From Cupriavidus laharis (GTDB lineage Bacteria > Pseudomonadota > Gammaproteobacteria > Burkholderiales > Burkholderiaceae), in NCBI RefSeq assembly GCF_914271435.1, contig NZ_CAJZAI010000008.1:1-64000 (forward strand): DNA of 64,000 nucleotides, read 5' to 3'. Position 1 is the stretch's first letter. The number at the start of each line of letters is the position of its first letter. The translations under genes and the position numbers were made by a program. The notes under the pieces are model-generated. The model saw nothing but the letters and a program-made list of their open reading frames with translations. It was not told where the DNA came from and searched no databases. Shown here in pieces: positions 55,609 through 64,000 of the stretch.

Positions 55609-56085
55609 ATGAATATGCAACACACCGAGACTTTTGATTATGTGGTCATCGGCGCTGGCTCGTCCGGCGCCACCCTGGCCACCCGCCTGGCCGAACGCCA
55701 TGCAGGCAAAGTCCTGCTGCTCGAGGCCGGCGCGCCGCGCCAGCGGGACTTCTGGGTCACCGTTCCGATCGGAGTCGCCAAGATTCTGCAGAACAGCAAA
55801 TATGTCTGGCAGTTCTCCACGGAGCCGCAGCCGCAGCTCGCCAACCAGACCATCTACTGGCCCAGAGGGTGCATGCCCGGCGGCTCCAGTTCGGTCAACG
55901 GCATGATCTATGTGCGCGGTGAGCCTGCCGAGTTCGACCACTGGGCCAGCCTAGGCAATCGAGGATGGGACTATGTGTCCCTGCTGCTCTACTTCAGGCG
56001 GCTGGAGTCAGTGGCATTCGGCGAAGAGGCATACCGTGGCCGGAGCGGGCCGATCCAGGTGTCCTCCGTCTCGGGCGACGCGGCC
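55609..56085 (+). pseudogene. GMC-family alcohol oxidoreductase, N-terminal fragment
   Basis: The first ~155 residues are sound: FAD loop VVIGAGSSGATLATRLAE and signature PRGCMPGGSSSVNG. Homology stops after GRSGPIQVSSVSGD, where an intact enzyme would continue for ~370 more residues. The following bases, to 56456, show no gene. Confidence 0.85.
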
Positions 56086-56328
56086 GGATCGTGCTCGTCT
56101 TCTTTTCGCCCACTGCGCAATCTAAGGGCTGCATCCCGTCACGAATGCCACGGACGGGCCTGCCCCCTGCAATGCAGGAAGCAGTATGGTCGGGAGGAAT
56201 ATCCGGTTCAATGACGCCCGATCAGCGATCGTGTTCGAATAAACAGAACGCATATGCAGTTGCCGTGCCGGCGCACCAGGAGCCTTCGTGGTGCCCCGCA
56301 TTCGAGGCAGGCTGCAAGGGATCCATTG

Positions 56329-56365
56329 AAAAACCCGGGCCGCGCGCTGGGCGACGGTCCCGGGT
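56329..56365 (-). terminator. Terminator of the minus-strand acyl-CoA operon
   Basis: ACCCGGG (56333-56339) and CCCGGGT (56359-56365) form a 7-bp stem. On the minus strand five T follow. It lies about 90 bases after the stop of the phosphotransferase gene. No other feature is seen in 56086-56456. Confidence 0.55.
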
Positions 56366-56456
56366 CTTTCCCGCGAGATCCAGATGGATCGAGTGTGCGG
56401 AACGATGTACAGGCTCCTGACGCGCGGCCTGTCGGTCGAGTACGGCTACGACAATG

Positions 56457-57518
56457 TCACCCCACGCGCTGCGCCTGCGCCCAGGCGAGGTCCGCCACGC
56501 GCGCGAAGCGCTCCCCCATCGCATGCGCCTCCGCGCTGGATGCCGTGCCGCGTGCCGCGCGCCCCTTGACTCCATGCAGAATCGCCGCGAAACGAAACAT
56601 ATTGAAGGCGATGTAGAAGTCCAGATTGCCGATGCCATCACGCCCGGTGCGGCGGCAATAAGCCTCGACGTACGCCGCCTCGTCCGGCAGGCCCGCCGCC
56701 GCCAGGTCCCGCCCCGCGATGCCACCCAGGATATCGGGCGGCATGCGGAACATCATGGCGTGGTAGGCGAAGTCGGCCAGCGGATCGCCCAGCGTCGACA
56801 GCTCCCAGTCCAGCACGGCCAGCACGCGCGGCTCGGTCGGATGGAAGATCAGGTTGTCGGCCCGGAAGTCGCCGTGGGTGATGGCAACGTCGTCAGTCGC
56901 GGGCAGATGCTTCGGCAGCCACTCGACCAGCCGGTCCATTGCCGGATGCCGGCCGGCCAGCTCGTCCTCGAGGTACTGCTTCGACCACCGCGCAACCTGC
57001 CGCGCGACATAGCCGCCCGCCTTGCCATAGTCCCCGAGCCCGATGGCCTGCGGATCGATCGTATGCAGGCTGGCCAGCGTCGCGTTCATCGCATCCATGT
57101 ACGCGGCGCGGTCGTCGCGCGGCACATCGGCAAAGCCGGCATCCCAGAAGATGCGGCCTTCGACCAGATCCATCACGAAGAACCAGCTGCCGATCACCGA
57201 ATCGTCGGTACAGAGTCCGTGTATGCGCGGAACAGCAAAGCCTGCCTGTCCCAGCGCCGCCATCACCCGGGCTTCGCGTTCGACCGCATGCGCACCTTTG
57301 AGCAGTTCGCCGGGCGGCTTGCGCCGCAGCACATAGCTGTGCCCCGGCGTGCGCAGCCGATAGGTCGGGTTGGACTGCCCGCCCTTGAACTGGTCGATCG
57401 TCAGCGGTCCGGCATAGCCCTCGACGTGCTGCGCCATCCAGCCCTCAAGCGCCGCCTGATCGAAGCGGTGCTGCTCGCGCACCGGCACCGTGCCGGCGAA
57501 ATCGTGTGCCTCAGCCAT
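56457..57518 (-). CDS. Phosphotransferase (APH/ACAD10-like) family protein
   Basis: 353 aa. It has an aminoglycoside-phosphotransferase fold: LTIDQFKGGQSNPTYRLRT, the Brenner-type loop ITHGDFRADNLIF (catalytic Asp) and VLDWELSTLGDPLADFA (metal Asp). This branch, linked with acyl-CoA dehydrogenases, is like the kinase part of human ACAD10/11, which phosphorylates 4-hydroxy acids. Its start overlaps the stop of the dehydrogenase gene by eight bases, which supports a joint function. Confidence 0.93.
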   Translation of the reverse strand: MAEAHDFAGTVPVREQHRFDQAALEGWMAQHVEGYAGPLTIDQFKGGQSNPTYRLRTPGHSYVLRRKPPGELLKGAHAVEREARVMAALGQAGFAVPRIHGLCTDDSVIGSWFFVMDLVEGRIFWDAGFADVPRDDRAAYMDAMNATLASLHTIDPQAIGLGDYGKAGGYVARQVARWSKQYLEDELAGRHPAMDRLVEWLPKHLPATDDVAITHGDFRADNLIFHPTEPRVLAVLDWELSTLGDPLADFAYHAMMFRMPPDILGGIAGRDLAAAGLPDEAAYVEAYCRRTGRDGIGNLDFYIAFNMFRFAAILHGVKGRAARGTASSAEAHAMGERFARVADLAWAQAQRVG

Positions 57519-58707
57519 GGCTCGCCTCGCCGTTCAGGGTCCTGCGCTTGATCATCTTCGCGAGCGACCACTTGTGGACTTCGGTCGGACCGTCATAGAT
57601 GCGGAACGCGCGCACTTCGCGGAACACCTGTTCGACGATCGTGTCGCGCGACACGCCCGTCCCGCCCATGACCTGCACGCAGCGGTCGGCGACGCGATAC
57701 ACCGCCTCGGACACCGCCACCTTGGCCATCGAGCTCTCGTTGGTGCCGAGCACACCGCCATCGAGCACGCCCGCGCACCAGTCGATCATCAGTGCCGCCT
57801 GCTGCAGGTCGATCAGGTTCTCGGCCAGCATGAAGCCCACCGCTTCATGGTCGATCAGCAGCTTGCCGAAGGCCTTCCGCCGGGTTGCGTAGGCCGTGGC
57901 GATCTCATTGGCGCGCGTGGCGCAACCATGCCAGCGCATGCAATGCGAGAGTCGCGCCGGCGACAGCCGCACCTGCGCATAGCGGAAGCCTTCGTTGACT
58001 TCGCCAAGCACCTGGCTCGCCGGCACGCGCAGATTGTCGATGACGATCAGCGCATGGCCACCCGGCATCGAATTGTCGATAGTGTCGAGTACGCGTTCGA
58101 TGCGGATGGCCGGGTTCGGCAAGTCCACCAGGAACATGGTCGACTGGACCTTGTCGTCGCTGCCCGTGCGCGCCATCACGATGCCGACCGCCGCACCTTC
58201 CGCGCCGGTAATGAACATCTTGCGGCCATTGATGACCCATTCGTCGCCCTGCCGCACGGCGATGGTCTGCAGCATCGACGGATCGGACCCGGCGCCGCCT
58301 TCTTCCGCCGGCTCAGTCATGAAGAAGGCCGAGCGCGCGTCGCCGCTCACGAGCTTGTCGAGGAACCGCCGCTTCTGTTCCGGCGTGGCGACCTTGCCAA
58401 GCAGGTACATGTTGCCTTCGTCGGGCGCCATCGTATTGACGGCAACGGGACCCAGCGGCGACAGCGCGGAGCGCTTGAGCACGGCGGCCGTTTCCAACTG
58501 CGTCAGGTGGCCACCGTCGGGGAGGATGTGCGGCGTCATGACGCCGGCTTTGCGTGCCTTGGCACGCAGTTCGCGCACCAGGTCCTCGGTCGGGCCGTGG
58601 CCGGCGTTGCGGGGATCGCGCTCGTAAGGCGCGACAACCTCGCGCACAAAGGCCTCGACGCGCTCGGCGATGGCCTTGCTTCGTTCAGTGGGACAGGGAG
58701 TGAACAT
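57511..58707 (-). CDS. Acyl-CoA dehydrogenase
   Basis: 398 aa, usual length. FFMTEPAEEGGAGSDPSMLQ and WVINGRKMFITGAEGAA give the FAD and substrate-binding middle; RVQxGGTG-like CVQVMGGTGVSRDTIVEQVF and RIYDGPTEVHKWSLAKMI form the C-terminal helix bundle with the catalytic region. The FAD enzyme would oxidise an acyl-CoA in tandem with the kinase-like neighbour. ATG 58707 begins MFTPCPTERS; five extra codons upstream, beginning TTG, are possible. Confidence 0.94.
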   Translation of the reverse strand: MFTPCPTERSKAIAERVEAFVREVVAPYERDPRNAGHGPTEDLVRELRAKARKAGVMTPHILPDGGHLTQLETAAVLKRSALSPLGPVAVNTMAPDEGNMYLLGKVATPEQKRRFLDKLVSGDARSAFFMTEPAEEGGAGSDPSMLQTIAVRQGDEWVINGRKMFITGAEGAAVGIVMARTGSDDKVQSTMFLVDLPNPAIRIERVLDTIDNSMPGGHALIVIDNLRVPASQVLGEVNEGFRYAQVRLSPARLSHCMRWHGCATRANEIATAYATRRKAFGKLLIDHEAVGFMLAENLIDLQQAALMIDWCAGVLDGGVLGTNESSMAKVAVSEAVYRVADRCVQVMGGTGVSRDTIVEQVFREVRAFRIYDGPTEVHKWSLAKMIKRRTLNGEASHG

Positions 58708-58718
58708 GGAAGCTTGCC

Positions 58719-59516
58719 TCAAAGCGAATTGATGGAATGGCCGCCGTCGACAGGCAACACCGTGCCGGTCATGAAGTCGGACGCGTCCGAGGCCAGCAGC
58801 AGCAGCGCGCCGTCAAGCTGCCGCGGCTGCCCCAGCCGGCGCTGCGGGATGCGGCGGATCAGCGCCTGCCCGCTTTCGGTTTCAAAGAAGCTGCGGTTGA
58901 TCTCGGTCTCGAAGTAACCCGGCGCGAGCGCATTGACGCGGATGCCATGTCGCGCCCACTCCAGCGCCAGCGAGCGCGTCAGGTGGATCAGGCCCGCCTT
59001 GGCGGCCGTATAGGCTGGCACCTGCTGGGCCACGCGCATGCCGAGGATCGACGCGATGTTGATGATGCTGCCGCCCGTATCGGTGTCGCGCATCATGCGC
59101 GCGGCGCGCTGGGCGACGCGCCATGCGCCGTTCAGGTTGGTGTCGATGACGCTCTGCCACTGCGCCTCGTTCACTTCCATCGCCGCCCCCGTGGTGGCGA
59201 TGCCGGCACTGTTGACGACGATCTGCACCGGCCCAAGCTCTCGGTGTGCGGTTTCAAACGCGGCGTTGACCCAGGTGGGGTCCCTCACGTCAAGCGCCAC
59301 CACGCACCCTTGCCCGCCTCGCCGGCGCAGTTCGGCCAGCACCGCCTCGCCTTCGCCCACGCGCCGCCCGGCCAACGCCACCTTGCAGCCCGCGCGCGAC
59401 AGGGTCTTCGCGAAATGCAGCCCAAGCCCGCCGAAGGCGCCGGTCACCAGCGCCACCTTGCCCTCCAGATCGGCAAACGGGTTGAGGCCGCGACCATCGT
59501 GCTGGTTCATTGCCAT
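58719..59516 (-). CDS. SDR-family oxidoreductase
   Basis: 265 aa, classical short-chain dehydrogenase. Cofactor loop VALVTGAFGGLGLHFAKTL, NSAGIA, catalytic Ser in INIASILG, and Y-x-x-x-K as YTAAKAG; APGYFETEINRSFF follows. The first gene of the acyl-CoA operon (59516-56457); it may oxidise a 3-hydroxyacyl intermediate. AGGAGAC precedes ATG 59516. Confidence 0.94.
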   Translation of the reverse strand: MAMNQHDGRGLNPFADLEGKVALVTGAFGGLGLHFAKTLSRAGCKVALAGRRVGEGEAVLAELRRRGGQGCVVALDVRDPTWVNAAFETAHRELGPVQIVVNSAGIATTGAAMEVNEAQWQSVIDTNLNGAWRVAQRAARMMRDTDTGGSIINIASILGMRVAQQVPAYTAAKAGLIHLTRSLALEWARHGIRVNALAPGYFETEINRSFFETESGQALIRRIPQRRLGQPRQLDGALLLLASDASDFMTGTVLPVDGGHSINSL

Positions 59517-59563
59517 GTCTCCTGTGTTCTCTGTTATCTCTGCTGTCTGTGCCGAAGCGCTGC

Positions 59564-61033
59564 TTACGCGGCCTTGACCATGTCCTCGACCACCTTCTTG
59601 GCATCACCGAACACCATCATGGTCTTGTCCATGTAGAACAGCTCGTTATCCAGGCCGGCATAGCCGGCGGCCATCGAGCGCTTGTTGACGATGATGGTCT
59701 TGGCCTTGAAGGCCTCCAGGATCGGCATGCCGGCGATGGGCGACTTCGGATCGGTCTTGGCCGCCGGGTTCACCACGTCGTTGGCACCGAGCACCAGCAC
59801 CACGTCGGCCTGGCCGAACTCGCTGTTGATGTCTTCCATCTCGAAGACCTGGTCGTACGGCACCTCGGCTTCGGCCAGCAGCACGTTCATGTGGCCGGGC
59901 ATGCGGCCCGCCACCGGGTGGATCGCATACTTCACCGTCACGCCCTTCTCGTTCAGCTTCTCAGTCAGTTCCTTCAACGCGTGCTGGGCGCGAGCTACCG
60001 CCAGGCCATAGCCGGGCACGATGATCACGGTCTCGGCGTTGCCCATCAGGAACGACGCGTCATCGGCAGAGCCCGATTTCACGTTGCGCTGGACTTGCGA
60101 ACCGCCTGCGGCACTGGCTGCCGCATCGCTGCCGAAGCCACCCAGGATCACGTTGAAGAACGAACGGTTCATCGCCTTGCACATGATGTAAGAGAGGATG
60201 GCACCGGACGAGCCCACCAGCGAGCCGGCGATGATCAGCATCGGGTTGTTCAGCGAGAAGCCGATACCGGCCGCCGCCCAGCCCGAGTACGAGTTCAGCA
60301 TCGACACCACCACCGGCATGTCGGCACCGCCGATCGGGATGATGATCAGCACGCCGAGCACGAAGGCAATGGCGAGCATGACCAGGAACGGCATCCATTC
60401 CTGCGTCATGAAGAACGCGACGCCGAAGCCGATCATGGCGATGGCAAGCGCCAGGTTCAGCATGTGCTGGCCAGCAAACACCACCGGCGCACCCTGGAAC
60501 AGGCGGAACTTGTAGCGCCCGGCCAGCTTGCCGAAGGCGATCACCGAGCCCGAGAAGGTAATGGCGCCGACAAAGCAGCCGATGAACAGTTCGACGCGGT
60601 TGCCCATTGGAATCTCATGCGAGCCCGCCGGGGCGATGCCAAAAGCCGCAGGCTCCGCTACGGCAGCCACGGCGATGCACACCGCGGCCAGGCCGATCAG
60701 CGAGTGCATGGCGGCCACCAGTTCGGGCATCTTGGTCATCTCGACCTTCTTCGCCACGTAGGCGCCGATACCGCCGCCCACCACCAGCCCGGCGAGGATC
60801 AGCGACAGGCCGAAGCCCATCTCCGTACCGGCGCCACCGGCCGCAAGGAACTCATTTTTGAGCTTGGCAATCAGCGCCACCGTGGTGAGCGCCGCCACCG
60901 CCATGCCGATCATGCCGAAGGCATTGCCCTTGCGGGCCGAAGCCGGGTGCGAGAGGCCCTTCAATGCCTGGATGAAACAGACCGACGCACCCAGGTAGAA
61001 CAGCGTCACCGTATTCATGGACAGGGCGTTCAT
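59564..61033 (-). CDS. pntB: NAD(P) transhydrogenase beta subunit
   Basis: 489 aa. Membrane domain II at the N-terminus (about nine helices) and NADP-binding domain III from ~310: ETVIIVPGYGLAVARAQHAL and ANDVVNPAAKTDPKSPIAGM are the marks of domain III. It completes the proton-driven transhydrogenase that makes NADPH from NADH. Its start overlaps the stop of pntAB (ATGA). Confidence 0.96.
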   Translation of the reverse strand: MNALSMNTVTLFYLGASVCFIQALKGLSHPASARKGNAFGMIGMAVAALTTVALIAKLKNEFLAAGGAGTEMGFGLSLILAGLVVGGGIGAYVAKKVEMTKMPELVAAMHSLIGLAAVCIAVAAVAEPAAFGIAPAGSHEIPMGNRVELFIGCFVGAITFSGSVIAFGKLAGRYKFRLFQGAPVVFAGQHMLNLALAIAMIGFGVAFFMTQEWMPFLVMLAIAFVLGVLIIIPIGGADMPVVVSMLNSYSGWAAAGIGFSLNNPMLIIAGSLVGSSGAILSYIMCKAMNRSFFNVILGGFGSDAAASAAGGSQVQRNVKSGSADDASFLMGNAETVIIVPGYGLAVARAQHALKELTEKLNEKGVTVKYAIHPVAGRMPGHMNVLLAEAEVPYDQVFEMEDINSEFGQADVVLVLGANDVVNPAAKTDPKSPIAGMPILEAFKAKTIIVNKRSMAAGYAGLDNELFYMDKTMMVFGDAKKVVEDMVKAA

Positions 61034-61383
61034 CGCGGCATCTCCACCAGTTCGCCGCCGGCGCGCGCGGGCGTCTTTGCGGGCTGCGCCTTGGGCGCCT
61101 TCTTGCGGAACATCTCGAGCATACGCTGCGTGACGAGGAAGCCGCCGAACACATTGACCGCGGCCAGCGCCACGGCCAGCGTACCCATCGCGCGGCCCAC
61201 GCCGCCTTCGGTCAGGCCGGCGGCGAGCATGGCGCCGACGATGATGATGGCCGAGATCGCGTTGGTTACCGCCATCAGCGGGGTATGCAGGGCGGGCGTT
61301 ACCGTCCACACCACGTGGTAGCCCACGTAGATCGCCAGCACGAAGATGATCAGGTTGATCACCGTGTGGTTCACCATTTCCAT
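61030..61383 (-). CDS. pntAB: NAD(P) transhydrogenase alpha subunit, membrane part
   Basis: 117 aa, with three membrane helices and VTNAISAIIIVGAMLAAG, HTPLMAVT typical of the alpha2 chain. In organisms with a split alpha subunit this piece anchors domain I. It lies between pntAA and pntB, with only ten bases to the former. Confidence 0.95.
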   Translation of the reverse strand: MEMVNHTVINLIIFVLAIYVGYHVVWTVTPALHTPLMAVTNAISAIIIVGAMLAAGLTEGGVGRAMGTLAVALAAVNVFGGFLVTQRMLEMFRKKAPKAQPAKTPARAGGELVEMPR

Positions 61384-61393
61384 GGATGTCTCC

Positions 61394-62512
61394 TTAGCCG
61401 GCCAGCGCCGCTTGTTCGCGCCGCGTCATCAGGCAGGCCGCGACGATGTCGTCTTCGAGGTTGAGCGTGAACTGGCCTTCCTTGTCGATGACCAGCTTGA
61501 GAAAGTCCAGTACGTTGCGGGCATACAGCGCCGAAGCGTCGGCCGCGACCATGCTGGCCAGGTTGGTATGACCGATCAGGATGACGCCATGGCGCTCGAC
61601 CACCTCATCAGCCACGGTCAGCGGGCAGTTGCCGCCCTGCGCGGCGGCCAGGTCGACCACCACCGAGCCGGGCTTCATCTGCTGCACGGTGGCCTCGTGC
61701 AGCAACACCGGGGCCTTGCGGCCCGGGATCAGCGCGGTCGTAATGACAATGTCGGCCTGGATGGCGCGCTGGTGCACCAGTTCGGCCTGGCGCTTCATCC
61801 AGTCCGGCGGCATCGGGCGCGCATAGCCGCCCACACCCTGCGCGATCTCGCGTTCCTCGTCGGTGACGAACGGGACGTCCAGGAACTTGCCGCCGAGCGA
61901 TTCGATCTGCTCCTTCACGGCCGGACGCACGTCCGAGGCCTCGATCACGGCACCGAGGCGCTTGGCCGTGGCGATCGCCTGCAGCCCGGCCACGCCGGCA
62001 CCGAGGATCAGCACGCGCGCCGCCTTGACGGTGCCTGCCGCAGTCATCAGCATCGGCATGAAACGCTGGTAGTGATGGGCCGCGACCAGCACGGCCTTGT
62101 AGCCAGCGATATTGGCCTGGGACGACAGCACGTCCATGCTCTGCGCGCGCGTGGTGCGCGGCGCCGCTTCGAGCGCGAAGGCGGTGATGCCGGCAGCGCT
62201 CATGCGCGCGTTGTTCTCGGTATCGAACGGGTTGAGCATGCCAACCAGCACGGCGCCGGGCTTCATCTGCGCCAGCTCGTCGGTGTCGGGCGCGCGCACC
62301 TTGAGCACCAGCGGCGCGGCCAGCGCGTCGGCAGCGGTGCCGATGGTCGCGCCGGCCGCCTCATAAGCGCCGTCGGGCTGGCTGGCACGCAGGCCCGCGC
62401 CTGCCTGCACCACGATCTTGTGGCCTTGTGCGACGTATTTCTTGACTGTCTCCGGCGTTGCGGCGACGCGCGCCTCCCCCGCCCGAGTCTCAGTCGGGAT
62501 GCCTATCTGCAT
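61394..62512 (-). CDS. pntAA: NAD(P) transhydrogenase alpha subunit, NAD-binding part
   Basis: 372 aa. IGIPTETRAGEARVAATPET at the start and VLILGAGVAGLQAIATAKRL as the NAD loop are the family features; SDVRPAVKEQIESLGGKFLD follows. This soluble domain I oxidises NADH. ATG 62512 is preceded by AGGAG and is the family start. The three-gene pnt unit is 61394-62512, then pntAB, then pntB. Confidence 0.96.
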   Translation of the reverse strand: MQIGIPTETRAGEARVAATPETVKKYVAQGHKIVVQAGAGLRASQPDGAYEAAGATIGTAADALAAPLVLKVRAPDTDELAQMKPGAVLVGMLNPFDTENNARMSAAGITAFALEAAPRTTRAQSMDVLSSQANIAGYKAVLVAAHHYQRFMPMLMTAAGTVKAARVLILGAGVAGLQAIATAKRLGAVIEASDVRPAVKEQIESLGGKFLDVPFVTDEEREIAQGVGGYARPMPPDWMKRQAELVHQRAIQADIVITTALIPGRKAPVLLHEATVQQMKPGSVVVDLAAAQGGNCPLTVADEVVERHGVILIGHTNLASMVAADASALYARNVLDFLKLVIDKEGQFTLNLEDDIVAACLMTRREQAALAG

Positions 62513-62616
62513 GGTTCCATCTCCTGTGATCTGCTGCGCCAACCGGCATGGGGACGCTGCGCGCCGGGCACCGCCCGGGGCCCGTGGCGCTTGCGGTGCC
62601 GGTCGGGTCGTGCCGC

Positions 62617-63411
62617 TCAGCGGGGCACTTCGCCTTCGAGCGTCACGCGGTTGAGCACGCGCTCGGCATTGCCGTAGTCATGGACGGCGTAGTGCATGGT
62701 GCAGCGGTTGTCCCACATCACCACATCGCCTTCCTGCCACATGTGGCGGTAGACGTTGTCGGGGGTGACCGAATGCTCGTACAGGAAGTCGAGCAGCGGA
62801 CGGCTTTCCGCTTCGGTCATGCCCTCGATGCACTCCGCGGTGTCCGGGTGGCCGACGTACAGCGCCTTGCGGCCGGTCTCCGGGTGCGTGCGCACGATCG
62901 GGTGCACGGCCGAAGGCACTTTGTCCGAGCCGGTCATCTTGGCCAGGCGCGCGCCGCTGAAGCGTGCGCGCAGGCCATCGATCAGCCGTTGCATTGCCGG
63001 CGACAGGCGCTCGTACGAGAGGTACTGGTTGCACCACATGGTGTCGCCACCGACCGGGATCGTGACGCCCGACAGGATCGAGATCTTCGGCGGCACCGCC
63101 GTGTAGATAGAATCCGAGTGCCAGGCCTCGGTCGAGGCAGTCTCCTTCGGGATCTTGGTGACCTGGAACAGCTCCGGGAATTCCGCCAGCCCCTTGAGCA
63201 ACGGATTGCCCTGCACCGGCGTGCCCCACAGCCGGGCGAAGGCCACCTGGGCAGCCGGTTGCAGGAACTGCCCGCGGAACACCAGCATGCCGTGCTCCAG
63301 GAAGGCCTGGTGCAGGACCTTGAAGGTGGCGTCGTTGATCGGGTCGTTCAGGTTGACGCCGGTTACCGATGCCCCGACCGAACCGGTCAGCGGCTTGATT
63401 TCGATGGTCAT
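62617..63411 (-). CDS. TauD/TfdA-family dioxygenase
   Basis: 264 aa. The Fe(II) ligands are in EAWHSDSIYT (His-x-Asp) and the distal His in CTMHYAVHDYG, with the 2-oxoglutarate Arg in NAERVLNRVTLEG. GMLVFRGQFL is the conserved N-terminal strand. These enzymes hydroxylate sulfonates, aryloxyacids or similar with oxygen and 2-oxoglutarate. Substrate is not evident. ATG 63411 starts MTIEIKPLTGSVGASVTGV. Confidence 0.93.
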   Translation of the reverse strand: MTIEIKPLTGSVGASVTGVNLNDPINDATFKVLHQAFLEHGMLVFRGQFLQPAAQVAFARLWGTPVQGNPLLKGLAEFPELFQVTKIPKETASTEAWHSDSIYTAVPPKISILSGVTIPVGGDTMWCNQYLSYERLSPAMQRLIDGLRARFSGARLAKMTGSDKVPSAVHPIVRTHPETGRKALYVGHPDTAECIEGMTEAESRPLLDFLYEHSVTPDNVYRHMWQEGDVVMWDNRCTMHYAVHDYGNAERVLNRVTLEGEVPR

Positions 63412-63437
63412 GATGTCTCCTCTGTAGTCGGATGGAT

Positions 63438-64000
63438 TCAGTCGACCAGCAGCACGATCTTGCCGACATGCTGGTCTTGCTTCATGTACGCATGCGCCGC
63501 GTGGATATCGGTCATGGCGAAGGTGCGGTCGATCGGCAGCCGCACACGGCCCGCGCGCAGGAACGGCAGCATGTCGCGCGCGCAGGCCTGGATGCAATCG
63601 AGCCGCTCCTGCTCGGTACGGGTACGGAACGTCACGCCGATCAGTTGCAGGCGCTTGAGCCACAACTGGGCCAGGTCGATCTGTGCCGTGGCCGACCCGA
63701 GCCGCGCGATGTTCACGAGCCTGCCCTTGACGGCAAGGCTCTTCATATTGGCTTCGAATACCGGGCCGCCGACCGTGTCGATGATCACGTCGACGCCCTT
63801 GTTGTCGGTCGCCGCCATGACCGCCTCGACCTGGTCGTCCTTCGACGAGTCGATGCCGACATCCACGCCGTACTGGCTGAGCTTGTCGAGCTTCGCCGCC
63901 GAGCGCGACGAGGCAATAACCGGCCTGGCACCCATCAGCGAAGCAATCTGGATGGTGGCCATGGCTACGCCGCCCGACGCGCCATTGACCAGCACCGACT
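63438..64000 (-). CDS. Quinone oxidoreductase/zinc-type alcohol dehydrogenase, C-terminal part
   Basis: At least 187 codons; the gene runs beyond the right edge, so its start is missing. The NADPH loop VNGASGGVAMATIQIASLMG and the helix-strand pattern of the medium-chain reductase family are present, with IDTVGGPVFEANMKSLAVKG and a C-terminal HVGKIVLLVD. It most resembles quinone oxidoreductases rather than zinc alcohol dehydrogenases. It ends 27 bases upstream of the dioxygenase gene and probably shares its transcript. Confidence 0.88.
   Translation of the reverse strand, partial: SVLVNGASGGVAMATIQIASLMGARPVIASSRSAAKLDKLSQYGVDVGIDSSKDDQVEAVMAATDNKGVDVIIDTVGGPVFEANMKSLAVKGRLVNIARLGSATAQIDLAQLWLKRLQLIGVTFRTRTEQERLDCIQACARDMLPFLRAGRVRLPIDRTFAMTDIHAAHAYMKQDQHVGKIVLLVD

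Noticed and set aside
59510..61321. 603-codon plus-strand frame opposite pntB
   Set aside because: Antisense shadow rich in His, Arg and Gln, with no family resemblance.

Overview
The window is a dense, GC-rich bacterial chromosome segment. Its content points to a betaproteobacterium of the family Burkholderiaceae, most like Cupriavidus or Ralstonia. Evidence for that is two intact Bug-type (tripartite tricarboxylate) receptors plus a decayed third, many LysR regulators, CoA-transferase, enoyl-CoA hydratase and acyl-CoA dehydrogenase modules, a chromate transporter, and genes packed head to tail with strong codon bias. The assignment is inferred from gene content only. No tRNA, rRNA, CRISPR array or intact transposase gene was seen.

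Layout. 1-1783: intergenic repeat hairpins, a cupin protein and a hemolysin III-like membrane protein. 1793-6548 (minus): a five-gene cluster (PepSY membrane protein, DUF2271, DUF4198, ApbE, membrane flavodoxin/FNR reductase) behind a Fur-like box. The DUF2271 protein carries an ApbE flavinylation-type motif, so the cluster looks like an iron-regulated electron-transfer chain across the membrane. 6733-16429: a hydrolase, a LysR regulator, and a long minus-strand catabolic cluster. That cluster holds the lower meta-cleavage enzymes (hydratase, aldolase, acylating acetaldehyde dehydrogenase), a fused TRAP permease with its DctP receptor, YciI, an exported PPC-domain protein and two tandem paralogous small proteins of unknown family. 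16714-21345: an MFS carrier, chrA, a chemoreceptor with a textbook sigma-28 promoter, and a GlsB-type small membrane protein that overlaps a divergent class A PBP-like gene (21318-24518).

26314-32646 is a four-gene operon for a synthase-dependent exopolysaccharide. It encodes a HlyD-like membrane fusion protein, an exported alpha/alpha-toroid protein, a GT2 synthase with a C-terminal PilZ domain (RxxxR and DxSxxG present), and a NodT-type outer-membrane factor. This is the strongest candidate here for a little-described system.

32742-49252 is ordinary metabolic and transport content: argG, a HiPIP, a brnTA toxin-antitoxin pair with an almost leaderless promoter, two Bug receptor operons with LysR regulators, slyX, DUF1439, an SIR2 deacylase and an EamA carrier. 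49440-51512 holds a Fic protein under a perfect palindrome and a 168-bp fold-back MITE-like element. 51744-54041 encodes a patatin type Vd autotransporter. 54249-56085 is a deletion graveyard, with pieces of Bug, P450, ALDH and GMC genes fused end to end. 56457-64000 (minus) holds an acyl-CoA dehydrogenase/phosphotransferase/SDR operon, pntAA-pntAB-pntB, a TauD-type dioxygenase and the C-terminal part of a quinone oxidoreductase cut by the window edge.
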